From: Histoplasma ohiense
Lineage: Eukaryota > Ascomycota > Eurotiomycetes > Onygenales > Ajellomycetaceae
Length of the DNA: 64,000 bases
Reading direction: 5' to 3'
NCBI GenBank assembly: GCA_017607445.1
Contig: JAEVHH010000002.1
Location: 2,967,501-3,031,500 of the forward strand
A program made the translations under genes and the position numbers. The notes under the pieces were generated by a model. That model was not told where the DNA came from and made no database searches. It saw only the letters and a list, made by a program, of their open reading frames with translations. Shown here one piece after another: positions 10,786 to 21,714 of the stretch (positions are counted from its first letter, which is position 1; each line of letters starts with the position of its first letter).

Positions 10786-13226
10786 ATGGCACGCGGGGCA
10801 ATCCTCACGGGTTTTCTGAGTTCATTAGCCTGCGTGCTCATCATTTTACATCTTATTTTCTTCTTTGAGGATACTCAACCCTCCATATGGTACTATTCCA
10901 AGTCAAGTTCGTATTCCGGGAGGCCAAAACAACCAGATTGGGAGAATGATGTCTTCCTTCTTGGTGCTGGGAAGGCGGATATTACTGGGTAAGACCCTTC
11001 GGGTTGAACGTCTAGTCGGCATTCTTGAGCTCGGTTGGTCACTGACCAGCATGCTGTGCTTCATAGGCCAGTTGTGGAGCTCAACTTCATGGGCTACGCA
11101 GATATGAATCAAGTGGGAACGGGACTTCGACAGCGAATCTATTCCCGCGCCTTTATCGTGGGAAGCACCAAAAATCGTGATAACCGTTTTGTGTACCTCG
11201 TTCTCGATAATGCCAGCGGTGATACTGCAATCAGGCAAGGGATCTTGGATGGGCTCTCTTCCTTGGGTGGAGAGTATTCACGTTATGGAAAGATGAATGT
11301 TGCGGTTACAGGAACGCACTCACACGCGGGACCCGGAGCATGGCTGAACTACCTCCTACCACAAATTACAAGCTTGGGGTTTGATAAGCAAAGTTACCAG
11401 GCAATTGTCGATGGGGCATTGTTATCTATCAAGAGAGCTCATCAGAGCTTGGCTCCTGGACGGCTGACGTTTGGATCTACCGAAGTTGAGGACGCCAATA
11501 TTAACCGCAGCCCATCGGCATATCTTGCAAATCCTGAAGAAGAGAGAAAGCGTTACACTTCAGATGTTGACAAGACAATGACCCTATTGAAGTTCGACAG
11601 GCTCGCCGATCAGAAAACTATCGGTATCCTTACATTTTACCCTGTGCATGGAACATCGCTTTTCGGTAACAATACCCTTGTTGCTGGAGATAACAAGGGA
11701 GTTGCTGCATACTTGTTCGAGAGAAGTGTTAAGGATGATGTCGAATATGCAGATGACTTTGTGGCCGGCTTTTCCCAATCGAACGTTGGAGACACATCCC
11801 CCAACACGCTTGGGGCTTGGTGTGAGGATGGATCTGGTCTTCGGTGCACCTTCGTATGTTCATGATTCGTCCAGTCTAACCATTTAATTTTTAAGAAAGA
11901 TTTACTAATATCAGGCAATAGAAAGAGAGCACTTGTGGTGGAAAAACCACAGGTTGTCATGGTCGTGGCCCCTATTTCCGCGAAATGGACCAGGGCATGA
12001 AAAGCTGCTTTGAAAACGGTCGCCGACAATTCTCAGCAGCAAAGGACCTAGTCGCGAAAATGAAGTCAACATCCGTTAAAATTCATGGAGCTGATAGTGT
12101 GGCCGCTTTCCATACCTTCATGGACTTTTCAAACTTTACTTTCAGGTCTCCGCTTGATGCCGGCCGTGGAGATCTAGAAACTTGCTACGCCTCCCTTGGG
12201 TTTTCATTCGCTGCAGGCACCACGGATGGCCCTGGGGTGTTTGATTTCACCCAGAACGCAACCGGCGGGTCCACAAAAAACCCATTCTGGTATTTTGCAA
12301 GAGACCTCCTCCACGCCCCTTCGGAAAAGCAGAAGAAATGCCAGGAGCCTAAAACCATCCTTCTTGACGTTGGTGAATCGCAATTACCCTACGCCTGGTC
12401 TCCTAACATTGTAGATGTCCAGCTGCTTCGTGTAGGCCAAATGATAATAATTGTGTCTCCCGGTGAAGCCAGCACAATGGCTGGCAGACGATGGAAAGAC
12501 GCTATCGCCAAATCGGCAACTGATATCCTCGGCATCTCCGACCCTATTGCTGTCTTGGGCGGCCCTGCAAATACTTATACTCATTATATCACCACAGAAG
12601 AAGAATATAGTGTCCAGCGTTACGAGGGGGGATCCACACTCTATGGGCCCCATACCCTAGCTGCTCACATGAATCTGACTCTCACATATCTGCCATATCT
12701 CAGAGATACGCCTTCTAGAAAAAAATTGCCACCCCTCCCTATGGGGCCTGATCCACCAGTCAATACGGACATATCATATTCTTTCATAACTCCAGTTGCC
12801 TACGACACCGCGCCCATTCGAAAATCATTTGGGGGTGTTATCTCCTCCCCAGAAAAATCCAAAACGTACAAGCCAGGGGACACTGTTAAAACAAAATTCA
12901 TTGGCGCCAATCCACGCAATAACCTTAAGCTCGAAGGGACATTTACTGCTGTTGAGTATTTCGCACCAGGATCGAATAGCTGGGAAGTAGCTCGGGATGA
13001 TTTCGACTGGACGTTGGTTTATCATTGGAAGCGCGTCAATCCGGTTATAGGCACCAGTGAGGTTACCGTTGAGTGGCTTATTGATGACGACTTCTATTCT
13101 GTTGGGAACCCGAGAAAACTTAAGAGTGGCACCTATCGCATGCGATATTTTGGCGACTCTAAGAAGTTGAACGGGGATATCTCACAATTTGAAGGCACTG
13201 GGGACACTTTTCAGGTACAGGTGTGA
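10786..13226 (+). CDS. Neutral/alkaline ceramidase
   Basis: Three exons: 10786-10988, 11067-11853 and 11922-13226 (introns of 78 and 68 nt), 764 aa, close to the family size. Neutral ceramidases hydrolyse ceramide to sphingosine and a fatty acid. A hydrophobic stretch at about residues 8-28 is a signal anchor or signal peptide. Family landmarks are the start GAGKADITGPVVELNFMGYA, the zinc-site motif GTHSHAG (residues 150-156), and QSNVGDTSPN with the catalytic Ser at 312. The next landmarks are STCGGKTTGCHGRGPYF and SPGEASTMAGRRW, then a C-terminal immunoglobulin-like domain with DDDFYSVGNPRKLKSGTYR. Catalytic motifs are intact. The second intron was placed at the TAG acceptor at 11920-11921, because the nearby CAG gives the wrong frame. 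Confidence 0.95.
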
Positions 13227-13501
13227 GAAATGTAAATTGTTTTATACTGTTTTCTAAGGATTTGCATCTTTAGGAGGCCAGTAAATAACCTAACCAACAA
13301 TCACCGTTTCGGGGCTTTTTAGAAGTTGCTTTTTTACTCCCCTCTCTCTTTGTTCCAAAATTATCTTTGTCCACATCAATGTAAGTGAGAACAAAACAAC
13401 ATTTTCAATCTACAGAAGGCTTTCGTGGCATCGTGGCATTTGCTGATCTGAGAATCCCGATTCTACTGGTATTTTTCTTTCTTTCTTTCTTTCTTTTTTT
13501 C

Positions 13502-13532
<31 letters not shown>

Positions 13533-14914
13533 GGATATCACCGAAGAGTCTGAAAAAATCACCCGAATACGCTCCATCGTGTCCACGAACACGTTCGCAT
13601 GTCCTCTGCATGCAACACCATCTATCTGCCTGCAGGAATAACAGATGCAGGACACGAATTAGTTCTTCTTTTCCCCAAATCTTGCAAATATGAAAAGAGA
13701 TTTTTCCTCCGATTTCGGCAGAATTTATGTATCCCAACAACACTCAGTCGGCAAAGAGAAACCAACTCATAAGTGGCGGCGCGTGTTAGTTATATACTAA
13801 CATGTCCTGTGCCTTGCAGTGATCCGAGCTTGGTCTGGTTTTTAAGGTTCAAAGTTAGCATAACCAGACGACGTGGATCGGATGTTTGGCTGAGCTGGTT
13901 TGTCTAGTTGTCTAGTACTCTTCTATTCTATCATCCCTCCAGTCCAGGTTGACAACGCTGGCCCGCCGATTAAATAGGTCAGAGTCAGAGCTCGTGTAAG
14001 AGCCATTTTCGGCCCTCTAGCGGAATCATTTTCTACTTCGAATTCTGTCCTAGTAGATTCCTTTTCTCTTCATTTTTGCTTTGTTTTAGCCAGCGCTCTC
14101 GGTCTCTCTCCTGTCTCACTGTTTCATCCCATCTTAGGCTCCATTCTGCTAGTCGTTTGAATGGCGCTGTGCCTCTTGTACGCAACATCCGCTCTTTGTC
14201 AACGCTCCCGTCCTCCCCGCTTTTCCAACCAGCAATCTGTGCGACAGAATATACTTCCAACATAACCCACATCTTCTTTCTGTGTTGTTCGAAACACCTT
14301 TGATCTATCTAGCCACGCTGATCCGCCTTGATCGAATAGCTATGACCATAACTAACGTGATATGCCTCCCTCTCTACCCACTCAACTCTCACATACTCAC
14401 AGTGTTATTCAGGATTGTCCATGGCGCCCACAAAAACAAAGTCCATGCCTTCCGGGCCCATACTTCTTCCCCTCCCCACAACTTAACCTCTGGGTTACGG
14501 GACGAAGACTTTGTCGTTGGTGAATGGCCGTCGGTCCTCGCTCGCAGTAACTTACGGTATCGGTTCTCCCGCTGTATCCTGTGTCCTTTTCCCCTGGCCG
14601 AACGACTATTATTAAGGGGATATTCGTCCTCTTCCAGCTCCTGTCCTCAGAGCATATCATACTGTTTCATGGCCATGTCATGAAATCTCCTCCTTTTGCT
14701 CTGACTCCTTAGACCTGTTCTCTACGTCTTTCTTTCTGTTTTCTTCTTGTTAATAAAAAATATACCCACACACTCGCTGAAGCATCTCGTTTTATCCTTT
14801 CGGCTCCGGCATTTCACTATTCCTTATCCACTGTTTAACTGTATAGGCACGCGGCCACAGAAGTTCCGCCTCCTAATAACAAGATACATCTACTGCTAGT
14901 TTCATTTGTACAAC
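13227..14914. other. Long pyrimidine-rich spacer/leader
   Basis: It contains a TTTC/TTTTC microsatellite at about 13481-13535. From about 14040 to 14914 the plus strand is strongly C/T-rich, typical of a long fungal 5' leader for the Pro-rich gene. Open frames here (13405-13743 minus, 14282-14683 plus) are low-complexity or motif-free. Confidence 0.6.
13481..13535. repeat. TTTC/TTTTC microsatellite
   Basis: About 55 bases of tandem tttc then ttttc units ending in a T run. Confidence 0.9.
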
Positions 14915-16636
14915 ATGCGCTTCGACTATTCCGTTCTTTGCATCCTGACCCTTCCACTGTTCACCGCTGCGGGGCCTATTCCACCGGGCTCGCAAAGCTC
15001 TGACCTATCTCCATTTGCGAATGCTGCGAATGCAATCAGTGCTCTCTCGCCTGGGAAAGCTGCCGTATCACCTGCTCCTCGTCAGGGACGTGCTGTCTAC
15101 TTCGATGTCAGTGATGTCGTCGAACAAAGACTAGCCAGGTACAATGAGGCCTGCGTGGTCATAAATGACCAGAGTGTCTCAACGACCATTTGCTCGACTG
15201 TGGAAACTCCACCATCCGCAAACCCCACTATTCCTAGTATAGACCTGCCAACCGCTCCAACCGATTTGGGCGCAAATGGGATTACCAGCACACAAACTGT
15301 GATAGTTACTCGACAACCTCCGCATACTCCTTCCTCCCCTCCTCCTCCGCCTCCCTCATCTGTTCCTCTTCCCCAACCGCCTCCTCCACCTCCCTCTCCT
15401 GCATCTGCTCCTCCTCCACCGCCTCCACCGCCTCCCATCTCCCCTTCTCTCCCACCTTCTAATCCGCCTGATCGAGGTGATGCTTTCACGCTTCCCGCCA
15501 TCATGTCTCTTACAGCTGTGTCGTCTGAAATCGCACCGCCCAACCCTATCACACAGCCTCCGGCTACGCGAGCGGAAAAGGCAACTACCCCTACTCCTGC
15601 AACCGAAAACATAGGTGCCAACAATAGACAGGATTCCCCCGCCAAAACGATCGCTCTATCTCCATTTCCATTTTCGCTTCCCTGGTCTCTTCCACTTCCT
15701 TGGCTCAAATTACCTGGTATCAACGTAGATATAACCCCAATTATAAACCCCGTCCTGAGCACTATAACACCACAGGTCACAGAATTGTCTCCTCAGACCA
15801 CCGACACAACCACCACCATCCATCTCACAAAGACTTTTGTGTCGACAGTGGTCATACCGTCGATCAACTCTACCCCGGCGCCTGCTCCTGCGCCTGCGCC
15901 TGCACCAACGGCACCTGAAATAAACCCCAAAAGCCAGCAACAACCACCTCAGCAACAGCAGCCTCAACAAGAACAACCCGGAAGCGTGAAAGAAGGACAT
16001 ATGGTGACAACCACAGTATACATTACGGCTTGCAACCCCATATACTCTCCGGAACCAATGCTAGGAGAAACCTCTACTTCAGCCCAGCCGGCGCAACCGC
16101 CGCCTGTACACGCAGCACCGACAGAGACGGCGCCAAAAGAACATGCCCCACCTGCTCCACCTCCCCAGGGAACACCAACCGAGGCGCCTTCAAGAGAATC
16201 CGCACCACCTGCACCGCCTCCACCGCCTCCGCAGGCAGCTCCAACTGAGGCTCCCTCAAGAGAATCCACGCCACCTGCACCACCTGCACCGCCTCCACCG
16301 CCTCCGCAGGCAGCTCCAACTGAGACTCCCCCAAGAGAGCCAGCACCACCGCCACCGGGTGACCAAGAGTCACCCAACCCCTCCCCTCCAGATGATGCTC
16401 CTAATGGAGGCGGTGGTGGAAATGGCGGTGGAAATGGCGGTGGAAATGGCGGCGGACACGGAGGGGGTGGACGAGGTAGCGGCAAAGGCCACGGCCACGG
16501 CCACGGCCATGACGGTGACAAGGAAAATGAAGGTGTGGGCGTTGCTCCTCTCACTGTAGGGGAAAATCCAAAAGGAGAAGGTGGAGGGTTAGTTGGTGTC
16601 CTCACGAGGGCGGCAGATGATCTATTATTTGGATGA
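14915..16636 (+). CDS. Secreted proline/glycine-rich low-complexity protein
   Basis: A single exon encodes 573 aa from the ATG at 14915; upstream in-frame codons lack ATG. Residues 1-18 form a signal peptide ending near LFTAAG. Then come poly-Pro blocks, a Thr-rich region with beta-strand motifs (STQTVIVTRQPP, HLTKTFVSTVVIPS and MVTTTVYITAC) like those of fungal wall proteins, and Ala-Pro repeats. A tandem segment with the repeated core QAAPTEAPSRES follows, then a Gly-Asn/His-rich tail (NGGGNGGGNGGG, GHGHGHGHD). No catalytic domain is visible. The C-terminus is not a clear GPI signal. It is probably a cell-wall or extracellular matrix protein; function unknown. Confidence 0.72.
   Translation: MRFDYSVLCILTLPLFTAAGPIPPGSQSSDLSPFANAANAISALSPGKAAVSPAPRQGRAVYFDVSDVVEQRLARYNEACVVINDQSVSTTICSTVETPPSANPTIPSIDLPTAPTDLGANGITSTQTVIVTRQPPHTPSSPPPPPPSSVPLPQPPPPPPSPASAPPPPPPPPPISPSLPPSNPPDRGDAFTLPAIMSLTAVSSEIAPPNPITQPPATRAEKATTPTPATENIGANNRQDSPAKTIALSPFPFSLPWSLPLPWLKLPGINVDITPIINPVLSTITPQVTELSPQTTDTTTTIHLTKTFVSTVVIPSINSTPAPAPAPAPAPTAPEINPKSQQQPPQQQQPQQEQPGSVKEGHMVTTTVYITACNPIYSPEPMLGETSTSAQPAQPPPVHAAPTETAPKEHAPPAPPPQGTPTEAPSRESAPPAPPPPPPQAAPTEAPSRESTPPAPPAPPPPPPQAAPTETPPREPAPPPPGDQESPNPSPPDDAPNGGGGGNGGGNGGGNGGGHGGGGRGSGKGHGHGHGHDGDKENEGVGVAPLTVGENPKGEGGGLVGVLTRAADDLLFG
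16148..16352 (+). repeat. In-frame minisatellite of about 75-84 bp
   Basis: Roughly two and a half copies of a unit containing ctccaactgaggctccctca and ccgcctccaccgcctccgca. The units differ by small in-frame insertions, so length changes would keep the protein frame. Confidence 0.8.
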
Positions 16637-17284
16637 GTCCAAAAAGCCGTAGGTTGTGTCCTTCTCTTGTCGGCTCTTGGGCTGTTTGAGGTGTTGTGTC
16701 TTGGGATATGTGCCTGTCTGGGATTATAGACATGGGTTTGGTTGAGGGGTTTTGCCTGTTCGGAAGGCGAATTTATACATAAAACGCTTTCCTACTGAGT
16801 GCAAACATGAAAAACACTTATATTCAGTTACAACTCCTTTTCCTTTCTGATATCGTTTGTTTATATGGTATCTTTTCACTTGCCCTAAAATGGTCTTCTA
16901 ATTCTTCCAGGAATATCTCGTTCTCGTGTATCCCAGTTTGGGGGAAATTGCAATATCCTAAAGCACTGGTTATAGTCTCTCATATCATATCTGTCTTTAA
17001 TTATATCGAAAGAGGTCATATGTAAGGAAAAGCAAAGGAAGCACATAACGCTCATAGTCTATCCGTATAGCGCGGTTCGCAAGAAATAAGCAAACAAAAG
17101 AAAACATACACAAAAAATAACCAATGTATAAGTATCACGCTAGATGCTCACTGTAAATGATCATATTATCGAATCCAAAAAGGATTCCTCCAAGTCTACC
17201 GAAACCGAAACACCCGGGATAAAAAATGAAACCCGAAAGAGAAGAAATGGAGAGGAAGGTAAGATGGTGTGTGTGGATGTTGGA
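16637..17284. other. Convergent 3' spacer
   Basis: It separates two genes transcribed toward each other and is AT-rich. The only open frame of note (16807-17025) has no recognisable domain. No gene supported. Confidence 0.6.
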
Positions 17285-18487
17285 CTATACAAGAGTGCGA
17301 TATCCACTATGACGCCCTGCCTCTGAGCGCTCGATGGAAATTCGTCGACGCCTCTCGAAATCGGTAGCCCACAGAGCTGAACCAACGGCGGTGGTGAGGA
17401 GGAAGAGCATGGAGAGCATGGGTACCAGTTGCAGGATTAATGCAACTGTTCCGAACCTATAAATGTCGAATATTGAAAGTAATTGTGAGTGATGAAATCA
17501 TAGGCCAAAAAGGAAGCCCGAAAGGGGGGGAAATAATAAAATAAAATAAAAATCGTCGCGTATGTCCAATAATGGAACGGGGACTAAGGGACACTGGCTC
17601 CCAGAAGTAAAGGATTATGCATAGAAAAATGCATACCTACTAAGGTAGGTAGGTGTACAAGGCAGAAGACAGCATAAACGAGACAAAGAGTTGGTTGGAG
17701 CATTAGAATTCTGACCGGAAACTAACCAGGTGTATCTGACCCTCCTTTTCGTCACAAACTTCTTCCTTTCATTCTTATTAAATCCCCTTAATTCAAAATA
17801 CCTCCAATGTTGCAAGGGCCCCGCCCGGTAGCCTGTTAGGATCAGAAACATCGGTGTCCCGGCCACAGGGACTAAGTTAAGTGGCAGCAGCACGATAAAC
17901 TCCACAATCTGCCGGAGAGAGAAAGGCGCATATATGGCACTCGTAATCGGCTTACCCAGCCTTTGTGTTGGATTTAGCGACAGAGCAGCATCCCCGTTGC
18001 CGTTCCCGTCACCATCACCGTCTCCACCTTGACTTTGGTCCGCGCGTGGATGAATGGTCCGCGAGGTAGCAACAAGGTCCTCCTCACCCTGACTTATTAG
18101 GACGGCATCGAAGACATCGACGAGAGCTTCATCGACGAAGAAGGCCTCGAAAAGGATTTGGACAATCGCGGCACCTTCCCCCAGGACGAGGAATAGCCCA
18201 TTCACCCAGGCTCCACTGCCTTGGAAGATGGCGAGAAATGCAACTTGTGGAAGGTAGGTGAGGGTGAATAGGATGGTATAAATGAATGCGGAGAGGAGAG
18301 AAATGGAGAATAGACGAGCGCGGAATAGCGGCCATAGGAAAGGGTGGCAGATGAAGAATATTATGCCCTGCTTGGAAGTAGAAGTTGTGAGCTGTCTTAG
18401 GCTCGGATAACTAGGTTGGATGGTGATGATGCTTACTCGTAAAGGATAGAGCCAAGATGCCTGGCTCAGGCTAAAGAGCGAAGCCAT
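17285..18487 (-). CDS. Rrt8/EI24-like multi-pass membrane protein
   Basis: Three exons: 18487-18437, 18367-17727 and 17456-17285 (introns 69 and 270 nt), 287 aa. The joins give YPLR-GIIFFICHP and RVRYTW-FGTVALIL in frame, and the last exon would be missed without splicing. The protein has five or so hydrophobic helices, the ending LLTTAVGSALWATDFERRRR, and a variable Asp/Gly loop at about residues 135-145 (GDGDGDGNGNGD). This layout matches fungal outer spore wall RRT8/LDS-type proteins of the EI24 superfamily, which in yeast localise to lipid droplets and the spore wall. Family assignment is by the pattern of helices and the C-terminal signature. Confidence 0.8.
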
Positions 18488-19045
18488 CCCGATGGGCGCG
18501 CATATAGTGCTTTATCTTTTCTTTCAGCGTTAAGTCATGAGTGAGCTGTCCATGACGCTCCTCTCTGTATTTCCGCTGTAGAGACGGTTGATGGTGCCTT
18601 CAATGTTCCGAGGTTAGGGTTAGCTATGACGTTGGAAATAACGGAAATTGCCTCTTATAGCCTAGTGTCATCGGATTTGAGTTTAGGTCGGTACTAAAAC
18701 GTGACCAACATGGTGATGACACATTATTTATGTAATCAACCCTCCGAATTCGACCACAAAAGGAAATCTGCACCAGCGCACAATTCTTTCTCTCCCCAAC
18801 ATAAAACTCACCCCTTCATATTCACTCTGTCTTCCTTCTACATGGATTGGCAGAGGGGAAATTGGAGGGAATATAATGGAGAACGCTGGTGACTTACCCC
18901 GAATGTTCAACCTTTTACCATGGAGCAATTTGGAAATATGTGCAGCGATACATTCCCTCTACGAGTTACAATGTGACAAAGATATGCAGAAGCCATTGTT
19001 TTGCACCCAAATTTGTATTGCTCAAAGAGTTTTTTTCCCTTTTCA
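18488..19045. other. Intergenic spacer
   Basis: 5' flank of the Rrt8-like gene and 3' flank of the dehalogenase gene. Short frames only; nothing recognised. Confidence 0.6.
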
Positions 19046-19783
19046 TTAATATTCGCAGCTCTCAATTGCCCGCACAGCTTCATTGAGATCTCTGGCTACC
19101 ACTACTGGCCTTACTTCTCCGCTCATCGAATCAATCCATCCCAACCCTGTCCGATCAACCCATGCTGTCTTCATTTCTACATTAGCCGCCCCCATTACGT
19201 CAAACGGGTTGCTGCTAATAAGCCACATTTCGTCCATTTGCGACCTGTCCTTGCCAGCTGTATCGGCTAGATGCCAGTACGTATCTGGCGCCGGTTTGAA
19301 TTCCTTGACAGGATTGACGGAGATGATATCGCGGAATATGCTGGCGTAGGGTGATAAGTCTCTGGACCGTAGGACTGAATTTGAGATCATGGAAATTGTT
19401 CCGTTGGAAAACACTACTGGGGTGTCTGGAAAGGCAGATAGGCAATCGTAACCCTCCATAAGACTTTGGGTGGAGTCTTGGTCCAGATCTACCTGATGCT
19501 CAGCCAGCGCATGTTACAATGAATGATTTATACAGTCCTAGAAACGTGCGTAAGCATAAGTCTCATTTCATCAAACATCGTCATGCAAGATTTAAGACGA
19601 GGAGTAAATACCCATGCTATTTAGCCTCCAAGTGTATTCGAGCTGATACCGCCGCCAGAGACCCGCGATGCTCTGTCCCTTTTCAAGGCCAAAGTACTCG
19701 GCCAATTTCTCTGCAATGGACTCTGTAGATAGTAACGTGCCGTAAAGATCAAACGCAAGCACGGTTACTTTTGGTGAAGCCAT
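19046..19783 (-). CDS. Haloacid dehalogenase type II-like hydrolase (HAD), cap domain shortened
   Basis: Exon 1 (19783-19612) starts MASPKVTVLAFDLYGTLL, the HAD nucleophile motif. The 3' exon carries VFSNGT (motif II), EFKPAPDTY with the motif III Lys, and SSNPFDVMGA (motif IV). An in-frame model joins 19612 to 19488 at a GTAG acceptor, giving 204 aa. However, the sequence skipped by that join contains a better-looking acceptor at 19520-19519 (TTCTAG), followed by YKSF and then, in another frame, HALAEHQV, which are conserved HAD residues. The core also lacks about 15 residues expected between FPDT and PVVFSNGT. So either the cap domain has been trimmed or the gene is decaying. Catalytic residues remain. 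Confidence 0.7.
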
Positions 19784-20053
19784 ATTTCACCAGGTCGCAG
19801 TTCAATACGTAAATATCTTGCTCTATTCGCCAGTGTGTTGATGTTGAAGCAGCAAGACGCTGGTTGATGACATGCATTGTGGCCTTGGATATTGAGTTGA
19901 TCATGAATGCGGGGGGACCAACAACCTTCCAGCCGTCTTCAGTAAATAAGAAATGATACGACTCTCCCCGCTGCCCGCCTAAACAACTGCCAGCGAAGCA
20001 GAATAAAATTCTATCTCTCAGGATTCAGTTTATTTTGTCTAAATTACGCGTCA

Positions 20054-20898
20054 ATGAACGATAATGTTACCGTGCATAATCCCAATTATGAAACCTTCCG
20101 AGAGTACGTCTCCCAGGCGCTCATTCACAGATCAACCGACAGCCCTTCAAAGTCTCCCTTGCGGCGGAAAAGGAAAGCTTCTTCACAGCCAGATAACTCA
20201 GAGAAGCCTCCGTTGGCTGAGCCTGAGACCTATGGCCCAGAAGAGCTAGCAGAATTCATCGATGTATGAGCCCATCTTCCAAATTGCCTTGGTTTACTAG
20301 TACCTACGTGAACAGTCTTAACCGGCCAACCTAGTATATTGCTGGAGAAGCATTCAGCTCCCTGCCAGAGGAAGTACAATCTCTCTCTTATTCCGCGCTT
20401 CAAGGCAACGGTGGGCTTGCAGATAAATACGCTGAGCCACTACCGCGTCCAACGCTCGACAGCTTAACCGCCGCCGTGCCGTTATCAGTCTCTGAATCAC
20501 TCTCTGTATATGGCCTTATACCAGATCCTTCTGATTTCCCAACATTCTTGAATCCAATCCTTACCGGATACATCTCAGCTGTGCAGACTGGCCCTCCAAA
20601 ATGGTCCAGTACGCGGGCCACATATTGCGAAATATGTGAACGCGATTGGATCCCACTGACATACCACCATTTGATACCACGGGAGGTACATGCCAAAGTG
20701 CTCAAGAGGAAGTGGCATGAGGAATGGATGCTAAATAGCGTCGCTTGGCTTTGCAGAGCTTGCCATTCCTTTGTTCATAAAATGGCTTCTAATGAAGAGC
20801 TAGCAAAGGAGTGGTACACAGTTGAGCTGATTTTGCAAAGGGAGGATGTCCAGAACTGGGCAAACTGGGTTGCAAGAATCCGGTGGAAAGCAAGATGA
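20054..20898 (+). CDS. HNH endonuclease-domain fungal protein
   Basis: Two exons, 20054-20263 and 20335-20898 (71-nt intron), give 257 aa. The C-terminal half has CEICERDWIPLTYHHLIPRE (Cys168, Cys171, His181-182), then Asn204 and WLCRACHSFVH (Cys210, Cys213, His214, His218): an HNH fold with a zinc-binding CxxC...CxxC pair. The N-terminal half is polar, with a basic patch (PLRRKRKASS) that could be a nuclear signal. Such stand-alone HNH proteins are common in ascomycetes; their substrate is unknown. There are no mobile-element features beside it. Confidence 0.82.
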
Positions 20899-21714
20899 GC
20901 AATGAGGTTCTCTTTCTCTTTCTCCTTCTCTTTCTCTTTCTTCTTTTTGGTTATTTTTTCTTGGCCATATGACTATATTTTCTATATGAGCCCTTCTTCC
21001 CCAACATACAACACCTTGATTTTAACAAAGGTGACCCTCCTTTTGAATATCCTGTTTAAGGGGTGACCTACAGCTTGTTATTATTCCCTGGATTGAGCTG
21101 AAGAGGTTGCTGCAACTTCACTCCCTATTCTTTACTCTTTCTCACTAAAATCAACGGATATTAAATCTTTCTTAACAAATGTAGGCACTTAGTGTTGTAT
21201 GTGGATGAATGACTGCAATCACTTTTTGGTCCTCATTTAGCTCCCTGCATCTTTTGAATATCAGTCATTGTTATTTCACTTTGTCAATGGTATCTAGGAG
21301 TGACTAACACTGGTTGGCTTTCTGTGTTTTAATAACCACCTGTGTACTCTTTAATCAATAGAGTTTAGCTGCTCATTTCAGCTCTAGATGGGTGAAGCAT
21401 TGAATTCACTGGATGTTAGTTTATTTCTCCTCTGCTCTTCGCATCTTCATATTCTTCCGTTGCTCTCATCTTTCTTCCTTTGTCATCTTGCAATCCGCTT
21501 TTAACACACTCTGTCTCCTCTATACCTTGCCTCGTGGCCATTTGACTGCTCATTCAAACCCAACTCAGTGGCTCATCAACGGCTATCGCATCGCAGCTAG
21601 CAGATTGTCGTTCATCTATATACCCTCCACTTCGGTGCGAATACCGGGTGGATCTCCTGTGGAAAAACTTCTTAAACGATAAGTAATTTATTTGAATCTT
21701 ACAATCTTCACAAA
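20899..21714. other. Intergenic spacer, AT/CT-rich
   Basis: It begins with a CT-microsatellite-like run (tctttctctttctccttctc) at about 20910-20945. The frame at 21413-21682 has no motif. No gene supported. Confidence 0.6.

Noticed and set aside
15097..16605. Long minus-strand Gly/Val-rich frames
   Set aside because: Antisense of the Pro-rich repeats; codon-structure shadows.
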